Shown: positions 1-8,485 of the stretch, in pieces
How the letters are laid out: each line of letters begins with the position of its first letter
Position numbering within the stretch: the stretch's first letter is position 1
NCBI GenBank assembly: GCA_041391365.1
Contig: JAWKOC010000001.1
Location: forward strand, 248,001-312,000
Direction: 5' to 3'
DNA length: 64,000 bases
Origin: JAGRAX01 sp041391365
Lineage (GTDB): Bacteria > Bdellovibrionota_G > JALEGL01 > JAGRMV01
The notes under the pieces: generated by a model
The model's database searches: none
Seen by the model: the letters and a program-made list of their open reading frames with translations, nothing else
Told to the model about the DNA's origin: nothing
Position numbers and translations under genes: made by a program

Positions 1-360
1 AAGAAGTGCACTGTAGGGAAGGTCCATGTCGTACAATGCAATCGAAATGTAATACTTTGCAAATCGATATTCTGGGTAGTTCTTGTATTGGTCACTCGAC
101 AATATGTCATCAAAGATCAGATAGGCTTCTTTCGGTCTTCGATTCAATAGATTGGCTCGCCCCTCCTCAAACCGCGCCACCAATGCTTCGAATACCGTGT
201 TGCCTACCACCAAATTTTTTCGTTTCTCAATGGTGGAAACGATTCTGGCGTCAACGTCTTGGTCAAATTCGTAAACAGCTTTGACAGGTTTGTGACTGCA
301 TCCCGCCCATAGGAAGGTGAGACTGGCCAGCAATGTATAGCGGAGCAGAGGTGATCGCAT
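1..360 (-). CDS. lipoprotein, partial, runs off the left edge
   Basis: The reverse strand reads open from an ATG at 358-360 to the window edge, about 120 residues with no stop. The N-terminus is a lipoprotein signal peptide: basic MRSPLLR, a hydrophobic stretch, then WAGC as the probable lipidation site near residue 21. The rest is soluble and mostly helical, rich in E, R and Y, with a TPR-like feel in the part following ARFEEGRANLLNRRP. It starts 4 bases after the stop of the upstream OMP gene, so the two are probably cotranscribed and may act together at the outer membrane. No family is recognised with certainty and the C-terminus is missing. Confidence 0.7.
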   Translation of the reverse strand, partial: MRSPLLRYTLLASLTFLWAGCSHKPVKAVYEFDQDVDARIVSTIEKRKNLVVGNTVFEALVARFEEGRANLLNRRPKEAYLIFDDILSSDQYKNYPEYRFAKYYISIALYDMDLPYSALL

Positions 361-363
361 GGA

Positions 364-1110
364 TTAACTTTCTTGTTTGGGATGGGGTGGGAGGAACAAC
401 GACAAGCCCACCGACAACAACCGGTTGTTTACAATGTGATTGAAGGGAGCCCCTTCTTTGACCGTATAGTTTTTTAGATCGATACGAATGGATGCCCAAT
501 CGTTGAGATGGATTTTTGTTCCAAGACCTACGTTGAATCCAAAATTTTTGGATCGCTCTGCTTGAAAAAGTCCCGCACCTGCGATCAAGAAAATATCAAA
601 ATGAAGAATCTTTTTGGAAAAGATGCTGAACTTCCCATAGATCGGCGACCAGATGATGTTTCCGATGTACAAATTGGTGAAGGGGTCAGGTGAAGGATTG
701 AGGGTGACTCCACAGTCGGTTACCGGTACGTTGCCTGCGGTGTACAGGGTATTGGCAGGATCGCAGGGAATGTTTGCCAGATCATCGATCAAAGGCTTGT
801 TCCAGCTGAACGCTCGAGCATAGTTTCCTTCGAATCCAATCGATTCTTTGAAGTGATAGGTGTAATGCATGTCCGCCATGGCATACTGAAGGAAGGGATT
901 GTCGAAAACAACTCCTCCTCCCAATGTGAATTCGTGGCGGCCTGTTTTCCGAAACAATCGATTTTGAACAACATCGATGCCCTCGCGGCGAACATTTCCG
1001 ATTTGGTTTTCGGCGTCGTTCTGATCTTGGGCATACCCAACGGAAGTCATCCCCGACAGCGTCGCGCAAATCAAAAGCCCTTGAATCAAGAAAATACGAA
1101 TGTGTTTCAT
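364..1110 (-). CDS. outer membrane beta-barrel protein
   Basis: This 248-residue protein has a signal peptide (about residues 1-27, ending GYAQ) followed by alternating aromatic and polar beta-strands typical of an outer-membrane barrel. The opening of the mature part (a conserved-looking R-x-F segment, then GRHEFTLGGGVVFDNPF) resembles the outer membrane beta-barrel family common in Myxococcota and relatives, some members of which belong to gliding and envelope machines. That match is from memory of the family and was not searched. It is followed 4 bases later by a lipoprotein gene in the same direction. A 10-bp inverted repeat lies just upstream. The substrate or partner is unknown. Confidence 0.7.
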   Translation of the reverse strand: MKHIRIFLIQGLLICATLSGMTSVGYAQDQNDAENQIGNVRREGIDVVQNRLFRKTGRHEFTLGGGVVFDNPFLQYAMADMHYTYHFKESIGFEGNYARAFSWNKPLIDDLANIPCDPANTLYTAGNVPVTDCGVTLNPSPDPFTNLYIGNIIWSPIYGKFSIFSKKILHFDIFLIAGAGLFQAERSKNFGFNVGLGTKIHLNDWASIRIDLKNYTVKEGAPFNHIVNNRLLSVGLSLFLPPHPKQES

Positions 1111-1130
1111 GAACGTCCTTACATTATGAA

Positions 1131-1168
1131 ATGGTTGATTTTATTTACAATATAACGCAATCAACCAT
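1131..1168. promoter_or_regulatory. 10-bp inverted repeat in divergent intergenic region
   Basis: ATGGTTGATT at 1131-1140 is repeated exactly in inverted form as AATCAACCAT at 1159-1168, with an 18-base AT-rich spacer. It sits about 20 bases upstream of the reverse-strand OMP start and about 80 bases upstream of tilS. The arms and spacing suit a dimeric repressor operator or a short hairpin. A TTGACA at 1177-1182 reads toward tilS but lacks a good -10 at the right distance. The regulatory role is inferred. Confidence 0.35.
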
Positions 1169-1249
1169 ATCAAATCTTGACAATCTGTAAACTAATTGAA
1201 AAAGAAAATCTGTCAGACAAAGCCCTAAAGAGTTTGTTTTGCCGCACAC

Positions 1250-2269
1250 ATGAAAACATCTTCAATCCATTCGAAACCTCCGTATCAGACTTCTGCGCTC
1301 TATCGAAAGGTGCGAGCAACATTGGTTCGTTTGTTACAGCAGCACGGTCACTCCAAACTTCTCGTTGCCGTTTCAGGGGGAGTGGATTCGATGGTGTTGT
1401 TGCACTTTTTGGCAGCGTACTCCCGAGAAAAAGGAATTGGGTTGACCTGTGGTCATGTTTTTCACGGTACAAACTCAGTGGAAAACGCAAAGGCGAGAGA
1501 CTTGGTCCAACAAACTTGTCAGGCCTTAAAGGTAGAATATGTCGATCGTGAGCTGAAATGTTCCTCGGGATCTTCTGAGGAAGAGATGCGCACCCAAAGA
1601 AGGCAGGCTCTGATTTCGATGTCCACTCAGACCTCAAGCTCAGCGGTGGTTTTGGCCCATCACTTGAATGATCAAGTAGAAACGTTTTTCATGAGGCTTT
1701 TGACAGGCTCGTCCATCAACGGGTTGCGGGGGATGCGGGCCTGCACAGATCATTTTTGGATACGGCCCATGTTGGAGATTTCCAAGAGAGAGTTGCTTTG
1801 CGAGGCAGAGAACACTGGAATTGTTTTTGTTCATGATGTGACCAATCGCGATACAAAATTTGAGCGCAATTGGCTTAGACATCAATTGATGCCGATGCTG
1901 GAAACTCGAATCAATCCGAAGTTGGCCACCACGATTGCGAATCTGACCCACGAATTGGATCAAGCCCATGAAGTGATCGAAAATCAGGGGCTGCTGCTTT
2001 TGGATCAAGTGGAGTTGTCTCCCCATGTGTACGATCGTATCTTGCTCTCCAAAGCTCCGATTGCCATTCAGACGCAAGTCTTGATGGAGGCCTACAAAAA
2101 AATCACACACCAACATGCTGCGATTGGTCGAGATCACGTGAAGGTTCTTCTGGGATTGGTACAATCGGCAGATCGAAAACGTTCTTTTCTATTGCCGTTG
2201 CAGGTTCTTTGTGAGAGCGACCACCGGCAGATCCGTTTTGTCAAAAAATTTCCTCTCGACTCAATATGA
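1250..2269 (+). CDS. tilS: tRNA(Ile)-lysidine synthase TilS
   Basis: TilS attaches lysine to C34 of the CAU-anticodon isoleucine tRNA using ATP, changing its decoding from AUG to AUA. The PP-loop ATP pyrophosphatase motif SGGVDS is at residues 42-47, and the characteristic segment HHLNDQVETFFMRLLTG lies near residue 136. At 339 residues it is shorter than the E. coli enzyme (about 430), so the C-terminal substrate-binding domain looks reduced, as in several other phyla. The ATG at 1250 puts the PP-loop at the usual distance from the N-terminus, although the ribosome binding site is weak. It precedes ftsH, a common arrangement (tilS-ftsH, often with hpt between). Confidence 0.93.
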   Translation: MKTSSIHSKPPYQTSALYRKVRATLVRLLQQHGHSKLLVAVSGGVDSMVLLHFLAAYSREKGIGLTCGHVFHGTNSVENAKARDLVQQTCQALKVEYVDRELKCSSGSSEEEMRTQRRQALISMSTQTSSSAVVLAHHLNDQVETFFMRLLTGSSINGLRGMRACTDHFWIRPMLEISKRELLCEAENTGIVFVHDVTNRDTKFERNWLRHQLMPMLETRINPKLATTIANLTHELDQAHEVIENQGLLLLDQVELSPHVYDRILLSKAPIAIQTQVLMEAYKKITHQHAAIGRDHVKVLLGLVQSADRKRSFLLPLQVLCESDHRQIRFVKKFPLDSI

Positions 2270-2436
2270 GTGTAAAAACTTTGCCTCTGCGATCAAGGTC
2301 GACAAGTGTGGCAAACCCAAAATTGCTGCATAGGGCGAAGGTAGCCTCTGGACAGAATGATCGGAGTGCCTATAATGGGGAAACCATAAGGAAAATCGCG
2401 ATCATTTGATTTGGTAAAGAAAAGTTGGAGTGAACA

Positions 2437-4277
2437 TTGAAGGGTAAAAGTTTTATACTGTGGGTTTTATTGACGTTGATGGCGGTGATGGTGTTTCAAT
2501 CCATCAGCCATTTTTCCCAGCCAATTCCAGAAAAGATTTCGTATTCTACCTTTCGGGAAAAGGTCGTGCAGGTTTGGTGGAGTCGGTGTCTGTTTATGAA
2601 GACCGTATTGAAGGGGACTATGTTCCATCAGTTTCTTCTTCATCGACCACAGATTCTGCGGAAGAGACTTCGAGTTCTCGGTTTGTGACCGATTGGCTAG
2701 GAACGGGCGAGGGGCTGACAGAGTTTTTGGAAGAAAACAACGTCAAAAACTTTGACACGGTTTCGGAAGAAAAAACCAACTTTTGGAAACAACTTTTTAT
2801 TTCGGGATTCCCGTTGGTGTTGATGATTTTTTTCTTTTTGATTTTGTTTCGTCAAATTCAAGTGGGTGGAGGCAAAGCTCTGAACTTTGGCAAATCCAAA
2901 GCCAAAATGATGACCGAGGATCAAACCAAAATTACATTCAAAGATGTGGCAGGAGTGGATGAGGCCAAAGAAGAGCTGACGGAGATCATTGATTTTCTCA
3001 AAGATCCAAAAAAGTATCAAAAGCTTGGGGTTCGGATTCCCAAGGGTGTTCTCTTGGTGGGCCCTCCTGGAACCGGCAAAACGTTGCTTGCGAAGGCGGT
3101 CGCGGGAGAAGCTGGAGTTCCATTCTTTAGCATTTCAGGATCTGATTTTGTGGAAATGTTTGTGGGGGTTGGAGCCTCTCGGGTTCGAGATTTGTTTGAA
3201 CAGGGCAAGAAAAATGCCCCCTGCATTATTTTCATCGATGAGATTGATGCGGTTGGCCGCCATCGTGGGGCTGGCCTTGGAGGTGGCCACGACGAGAGAG
3301 AGCAAACGCTCAATCAATTGCTTGTGGAAATGGATGGTTTTGAGACGCACGAAAGCGTGATTCTGATTGCAGCCACCAACCGAGTGGATGTCTTGGACCC
3401 TGCGCTCATGAGACCGGGTAGGTTTGATCGTCATGTGATGGTCCCTCGTCCCGATGTGTTGGGTCGGGAGCAGATTTTGAAAGTGCATGGCGGAAAAGTT
3501 CCAATTTCCAAAGACGTTGATTTTGCGGTCATCGCCAGGGGAACCGTAGGGTTTTCGGGGGCTGATCTTGAGAACCTCATCAACGAGGCTGCTTTGATCA
3601 CCGCCCGCGAAAATCGCGAAGAAGTCACGTCGAAAGACTTAGAAAATGCCAAAGATAAACTCATGCTCGGCAAAGAGCGCAAAAGCATGGTGATGAGCGA
3701 AGAAGAAAAGGAAGTGACAGCCTATCACGAAGCGGGACACACCTTGGTGGCCAAGCTCAGTCCTGATGCGGATCCTGTACACAAAGTGACCATTGTTCCG
3801 CGAGGAATGGCCTTGGGAGTGACCCATCAGCTTCCAGAAAAAGACAAATACACCATGAAGAAAAATGAAGCTGAGACCATGATTGCGATCTTGATGGGAG
3901 GACGCTTGGCCGAGGAGATTGTTTTCGGCAAGATCACGAGTGGTGCCGCCAATGATATTGAACGGGCCACGGATCTGGCTCGCAAAATGGTGTGCGAATG
4001 GGGGATGAGCGAAGAATTGGGACCTTTGGCTTTCAAGAATCAAGGAGACCAAATCTTCTTGGCGCGTGAGGTTTCTAGTCCAAATCACATCAGTGAGCAG
4101 ACTTCCCCATTGATCGATCAGGAAATCAAAAAGCTGGTGATGAAAAACTATCAACGCGCCAAAGAGCTGTTGGAAAAACATCGAAAAGCTCTCGATGGAA
4201 TTGCAAAGGCCCTTCTTGAAAAAGAAATTTTGCATGCCCATGACATCGATGACATTCTGCAGTCGGCCATGGCCTAG
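2437..4277 (+). CDS. ftsH: ATP-dependent zinc metalloprotease FtsH, frameshifted in this sequence
   Basis: FtsH is the membrane-anchored AAA+ protease that degrades unassembled and regulatory membrane proteins. The N-terminal membrane segment and start of the periplasmic domain lie in one frame from a TTG at 2437 (Shine-Dalgarno TTGGAG at 2425-2430). The periplasmic remainder, second membrane segment, AAA+ domain and protease domain lie in another frame. Walker A GPPGTGKT is at about 3060-3083, Walker B IIFIDEID near 3225, the second region of homology ends RPGRFDR near 3415, and the zinc motif HEAGH is at 3727-3741. One extra G in the GG at 2571-2572 joins the frames as ...KVVQGLVESVSV..., matching the family. 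Because ftsH is normally essential, sequence error is the first explanation. Confidence 0.93.
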
Positions 4278-4362
4278 ACCGCAGCTTGACAGCCTTTTTT
4301 CGACTTTTCTTGCACAATTTTTCGTCTTTCCAATTTTCCTTTGATACACTGGAAAATTGCGT

Positions 4363-5199
4363 ATGTTAGGGTTTTTTAAAGGGTTAGAAGAATATCGATG
4401 GTTTTGGGACACCCTCGATATTTTGCTTGTCGCGGCCCTGATTTATGGACTGCTGAGCTTGATTCGAGGAACAAGGGCTGTGTATATGCTCTTGGGTCTA
4501 TTCATTGCGATTGTCGTTTATTGGGTTTCAGCCCTGACGGATCTGTACACCCTGAGTTGGATCCTTTATCACTTTTTCGGAAGTTTGTTTTTGATCATCG
4601 TGATCTTGTTTCAAAATGAAATCCGAAGAGGCCTCACACAAATCGGCCGAACCCCCATGTTGTCGATGATCACCCATACACAAGATACCATCATCATTGA
4701 GGAGTTGATTCGGGCTTCAGTTTCCTTGGCCAACAAGAAAATTGGAGCGTTGATTGTGGTCGAGAGAGAAGCAGCCATTTCGGATTACATTGAGTTGGGA
4801 ACAAATCTTGATGGCGCAATCTCCAAAGAGCTCCTGACCAGTATTTTTCTCCCCAGTTCTCCCATTCACGATGGGGCCGTGTTGATTCAAAAAGGACGTG
4901 TGTCTCATGCAAGTTGCTTTTTGCCACTTTCGATGAATCCACATTTGGATCCAGATCTTGGAACTCGTCATCGTGCGGCCATCGGTCTTACCGAGGAAAC
5001 AGATGCTGTTGTGATTGCGGTTTCGGAAGAAAAGGGTTGGATCTCTGTTGCACTGAATGGAAAAATCATTCGAGGTGTAGATGGGGTTGCCTTGCGGAAA
5101 ATTTTGTTCGAGCAAATTCAGCCCAAGTCGGTGACATGGAACGACTGGACGCCTGCCAAATTGTTGAAAAAAAGTTCTGAATCGTCCACGGAGTTATGA
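4363..5199 (+). CDS. cdaA: diadenylate cyclase CdaA
   Basis: CdaA condenses two ATP into cyclic di-AMP at the inner membrane. Three membrane segments occupy about residues 15-85, followed by the DisA_N catalytic domain with its two signature motifs, DGA at residues 170-172 and RHR at 202-204, both intact. The ATG at 4363 is preferred over a TTG two codons upstream because GGAAAA sits at a suitable distance before it. The stop overlaps the next start by 4 bases. The order cdaA-cdaR-glmM is the classical c-di-AMP locus, which ties the messenger to cell-wall precursor supply and osmolyte control. It is best known in Firmicutes but also occurs in deltaproteobacterial-type lineages. Confidence 0.93.
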   Translation: MLGFFKGLEEYRWFWDTLDILLVAALIYGLLSLIRGTRAVYMLLGLFIAIVVYWVSALTDLYTLSWILYHFFGSLFLIIVILFQNEIRRGLTQIGRTPMLSMITHTQDTIIIEELIRASVSLANKKIGALIVVEREAAISDYIELGTNLDGAISKELLTSIFLPSSPIHDGAVLIQKGRVSHASCFLPLSMNPHLDPDLGTRHRAAIGLTEETDAVVIAVSEEKGWISVALNGKIIRGVDGVALRKILFEQIQPKSVTWNDWTPAKLLKKSSESSTEL

Positions 5200-6116
5200 T
5201 GATCAAAGATTTTTTTCTCAGACACCCCATCACCAAAATCATTGCTTTGGTGTTGTCGATCACATTGTGGTTGATTGTTCATGGAGATCGTCAAAAAGAG
5301 ATTACTGTCGACATTCCCATCAAGTATGTGGAAACGCCCGATGATTTAATGTCGGTAGGTCAGTTGCCTACAAAAATGAGAATTCGATTGAGGGGGCAAC
5401 AAACACGTTTGTCCAAAATTGATGAGTCTTATTTTCCTCCTCATGAAATCAATTTGAGTACCGCGCGAAGAGGAGTCAATACCTATTGGGTGTACGAAGA
5501 AGATTTCAAAGTTCCTTTTGGAGTTTCGGTAACACGAGTATATCCGCAAGCCATTCGTTTGGAGCTTGATTTTGCACAGGTCCAATGGGTAGCTGTAGAA
5601 CCCAAAGTCATTGGTTCGCTCAGTCCCGGATATTTGATTGAGGATACGGTGATCACTCCATCGAGGGTTCGTGTTCGGTTGCCTCGCCAAAGTGTGGATC
5701 AGGTTAAGAAAGTTTTCACGCAGGACATCGATTTGAACGATCGGAAAGCAGATTTTGAAGGGGAATATTATTTGGATGATCGATCCATTCCCGGTGAAAT
5801 CTTGCAAGAGCGAGTCAATGTGTCTTTCAAAATCAATGAGAATCAAACCATCAAGACCATCTCGGTTCCGATTCAGCGAGCAGCTGCGCAGGTCAAATAT
5901 CGAATGGTTCCTGAAACCGTATCGTTGAAAGTCAAAGGCAGAGAAAGTTTGGTGATGTCGGTCGAGGACAATCTTCCGATGATTTCTCTGGATCAACATG
6001 TTTTTGAAGAGGCTCTTCGTACCAAGAGATCGATGGAGATTCCCTTGATTTATCAGGAGTTCCCTGGTTTAGAGATGTCCGTAGAACCCCAAAAGGTTAA
6101 AGTCGTATTTGAATAA
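5196..6116 (+). CDS. cdaR: YbbR-domain protein CdaR, regulator of CdaA
   Basis: This 306-residue protein has an N-terminal membrane anchor (about residues 13-28, IIALVLSITLWLIV followed by HGDR) and a long extracytoplasmic part built of beta-rich YbbR repeats. CdaR binds the membrane diadenylate cyclase CdaA and tunes its activity. Typical YbbR features are the early TVDIPIKYVETP strand and repeated V-x-V-x-G/R-x strand patterns such as VSLKVKGRESL. It starts with ATGATG overlapping the cdaA stop and is followed 21 bases later by glmM, so the three are very likely translated from one message. Confidence 0.9.
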   Translation: MMIKDFFLRHPITKIIALVLSITLWLIVHGDRQKEITVDIPIKYVETPDDLMSVGQLPTKMRIRLRGQQTRLSKIDESYFPPHEINLSTARRGVNTYWVYEEDFKVPFGVSVTRVYPQAIRLELDFAQVQWVAVEPKVIGSLSPGYLIEDTVITPSRVRVRLPRQSVDQVKKVFTQDIDLNDRKADFEGEYYLDDRSIPGEILQERVNVSFKINENQTIKTISVPIQRAAAQVKYRMVPETVSLKVKGRESLVMSVEDNLPMISLDQHVFEEALRTKRSMEIPLIYQEFPGLEMSVEPQKVKVVFE

Positions 6117-6137
6117 TCTCTTGCGAGGAGAACAACA

Positions 6138-7487
6138 TTGTTTGGAACAGATGGAATTCGAGGTCGTACGAACAAAAGCCCGATGACGGCTTCCGTAACA
6201 TTGGAAGTTGCACAAGCTTGCGCTTGTGCTCTGATTGGAGCCAAGCGAAACCATAAAAAACCCCAGGTCGTGATTGGCAAAGATACTCGTCTTTCCGGAT
6301 ATATGTTTGAGTCCGCACTGACATCAGGGTTTTGTTCGATGGGGGCCGATGTTCTCTTGGTTGGACCCATTCCAACCCCAGGCATTGCTTTTTTGACAGA
6401 AGGCATGCGAGCCGATGCTGGCTTGGTGATTTCTGCTTCTCACAATGCTTTTGAGGACAATGGAATCAAAGTTTTTGGTGCCGACGGATTCAAACTCTCT
6501 GATGAAATTGAAAGCGAAATCACTCGTCTTTACCATGACAAAGAATCGCTTCGATCGTATTTGCCGGAACCTTCGGAGGTTGGAAGAGCCAGTCGCTTGG
6601 TGGATGCCTACGGTCGCTACATTTCTTACCTAAAGCATCATTTCCCGCGAGAACTTTCATTGGATGGCATTCGTATGGTTGTCGATTGTGCTCATGGGGC
6701 CACGTATAAAATTGCTCCGACGGTTTTTGCTGAATTGGGCGCTCAGGTGCATACCATTGGAGTCAGCCCCAATGGAACCAATATCAACCATGATTTTGGA
6801 GCGACTCATCCAGAAGTTCTTTCGAAAAAAGTGTTGGAAACGGGAGCACACATAGGAATTTCTTTCGATGGGGATGGGGATCGCGTCGTGCTGTGTGATT
6901 CCAAAGGCCGAGTATGGGATGGAGACAAAATCCTTGCGTTGTACGCACAGACCTTTGCAGGAACCGATCGCATCAATGGTGGAGTTGTGGGTACGGTCAT
7001 GAGCAACTTGTCGCTAGAGCACAAAATCAAAGATTTGGGACTTCACTTTTATCGAGCCTCGGTAGGGGATCGATATGTGGTGGAGTTGATGAGAGAAAAA
7101 AAGAGTTTGTTGGGAGGAGAACCTTCTGGACATCTGCTCTTTTTGGATCGAAGCACAACTGGAGATGGCATTTTGTCGGCTCTGATGGTGCTGGAAATTC
7201 TTTGCAAAACACAAAAGTCTCTGGATGAGTACGATTCCATTTTGGAAAAATACCCTCAACGCATTCGAAACATCGATGTGGTGGAAAAGAAACCTTTGGA
7301 TGAATGGAAAGAGTTGCAGGATTTGATTCGCCACGCCCAGGGAGAATTGAAAGATCGTGGAAGAGTCCTTGTGCGCTATTCGGGCACGGAAAACAAAGCT
7401 CGTGTCATGGTCGAAGCGGATCAGGAGTCAGTGGTCAATCGCTGGGTGGATGAGATTTCAAAACTGTTTTCAAAAGACCTTTCCTGA
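6138..7487 (+). CDS. glmM: phosphoglucosamine mutase GlmM
   Basis: GlmM converts glucosamine-6-phosphate to glucosamine-1-phosphate for UDP-GlcNAc, peptidoglycan and lipopolysaccharide synthesis. At 449 residues it is full length. The phosphoserine loop SASHN is at about residues 99-103, the metal-binding loop DGDGDR is near residue 240, and the C-terminal phosphate-binding RYSGTE is near residue 413. The start is TTG at 6138 with a strong GAGGAG at 6125-6130. Its place behind cdaA and cdaR matches the known c-di-AMP locus, where CdaA and GlmM interact physically. Confidence 0.96.
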   Translation: MFGTDGIRGRTNKSPMTASVTLEVAQACACALIGAKRNHKKPQVVIGKDTRLSGYMFESALTSGFCSMGADVLLVGPIPTPGIAFLTEGMRADAGLVISASHNAFEDNGIKVFGADGFKLSDEIESEITRLYHDKESLRSYLPEPSEVGRASRLVDAYGRYISYLKHHFPRELSLDGIRMVVDCAHGATYKIAPTVFAELGAQVHTIGVSPNGTNINHDFGATHPEVLSKKVLETGAHIGISFDGDGDRVVLCDSKGRVWDGDKILALYAQTFAGTDRINGGVVGTVMSNLSLEHKIKDLGLHFYRASVGDRYVVELMREKKSLLGGEPSGHLLFLDRSTTGDGILSALMVLEILCKTQKSLDEYDSILEKYPQRIRNIDVVEKKPLDEWKELQDLIRHAQGELKDRGRVLVRYSGTENKARVMVEADQESVVNRWVDEISKLFSKDLS

Positions 7488-7494
7488 TGGCTGG

Positions 7495-7944
7495 ATGAAG
7501 ATCATCAGCAACAATTTATCGGATACGTTGAATGTGGCACAAGCTCTTGGAAAAGTGCTTCGGCCTGGAGACGTGGTAGCCTTGCAGGGGACCTTGGGGG
7601 CTGGAAAAACGCGATTTGTAGAAGGAATGAGCAGGTCTTTTGATCTACACAAGGGGTATCAAGTCAGCAGTCCCAGTTACGTTTATCAAAACATTTATCA
7701 TGGACGATGTCCCATCTATCATCTGGATTTGTATCGAGTGGAGTCGGAAGAGGATGTAGAAATGCTAGGCTTGGATCAATCCAGCGAAGGTCAGGGCATC
7801 ACCATCATCGAATGGTTTGAAAAATTTCCCGGTGCATGGAACCAACCTCAGGTGAATATTTTTTTGGACATTTTGTCTGAAGATTCGCGAAACATCATCA
7901 TTGAGCCCGATCATTTTTTGCATGATCGTGGATTTTCTCTGTGA
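7495..7944 (+). CDS. tsaE: tRNA threonylcarbamoyladenosine ATPase TsaE
   Basis: TsaE is the small P-loop ATPase that drives turnover of the TsaB-TsaD complex making t6A37 on ANN-decoding tRNAs. The product of about 149 residues has Walker A GTLGAGKTRF near residue 35, the SPSYVYQNIY segment typical of the family (usually SPTF..) and the conserved HLDLYRVESEED stretch. The ATG at 7495 gives the usual N-terminus (MKIISNNLSDT..). The open frame extends further upstream into glmM, but that part is not conserved. It sits 7 bases after glmM and is followed by an inverted repeat that probably ends the operon. Confidence 0.92.
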   Translation: MKIISNNLSDTLNVAQALGKVLRPGDVVALQGTLGAGKTRFVEGMSRSFDLHKGYQVSSPSYVYQNIYHGRCPIYHLDLYRVESEEDVEMLGLDQSSEGQGITIIEWFEKFPGAWNQPQVNIFLDILSEDSRNIIIEPDHFLHDRGFSL

Positions 7945-7984
7945 ACCTTTCTCTTTTTTGGCCTTTGAATTGCAGATAAAAAAA

Positions 7985-8029
7985 TCGCCAGTGACCAGAA
8001 TCGGATTGTAGGAAGGAGGTCACTGGCGA
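7985..8029. terminator. 12-bp perfect stem-loop after tsaE
   Basis: TCGCCAGTGACC at 7985-7996 pairs exactly with GGTCACTGGCGA at 8018-8029 across a 21-base loop. There is no run of T after the right arm, so it is not a textbook intrinsic terminator. It may be an RNA-stabilising hairpin, an operator or a terminator of weaker type. It closes the ftsH-cdaA-glmM-tsaE group. Confidence 0.45.
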
Positions 8030-8108
8030 GAAGGAGAAAAAATGGCGAAGCCACTTTTCTACTCTTATTGGTATCATTGTTGGGATTGCGATGTCAAGGG
8101 GGATTGAA

Positions 8109-8485
8109 ATGTATAACCTATTGAAATCATTTAATTATAAATATTTATGGATTCTTCTTTTTCTTGGTTTTGCGTCAAAATGGCTGATGTTGGGCTTTCC
8201 AAAAGCTCCGTCGGAAGCGAAATCACACACTAAGATCTCGAATTTTCAACCGAAAGTACTGACTTCGGAAGCGTCAATGGGCAAAAAATCGATCTTAACT
8301 CTGCATCTTATGCGCAGTTGAAACGCTTCCCTCAGATTGGTCCGATTCTTGCCCAACGGCTGATTTTGGACCGTAGTGAAAACGGTCCATGGCAAAAATT
8401 GGAGGATTTGCTTCGAGTTCAGGGACTGGGAAAGAAGAGACTTGAACATCTTCGGCCTTTTATTGTATTAAAACCTCGTCCATGA
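8109..8485 (+). CDS. ComEA-like helix-hairpin-helix protein, frameshifted in this sequence
   Basis: The start at 8109 follows a strong AAGGGGG. The first frame gives an N-terminal membrane segment (YLWILLFLGFASKWLML) and a short linker. A second frame, beginning after a run of six A at 8283-8288, gives a typical helix-hairpin-helix DNA-binding domain: KIDLNSASYAQLKRFPQIGP, then LAQRLI, then LLRVQGLGKKRLEHLRPFI. One more A in the run joins them into a protein of about 125 residues with ComEA architecture (membrane anchor plus HhH), and its stop then overlaps the mnmA start as ATGA. ComEA-type proteins bind incoming DNA outside the inner membrane, and a ComEC homologue is present at 29728-31413. 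Confidence 0.75.

Noticed and set aside
3639..4412. 257-residue reverse frame inside ftsH
   Set aside because: It is complementary to the FtsH protease domain and has no recognisable domain; it is a shadow of codon bias.
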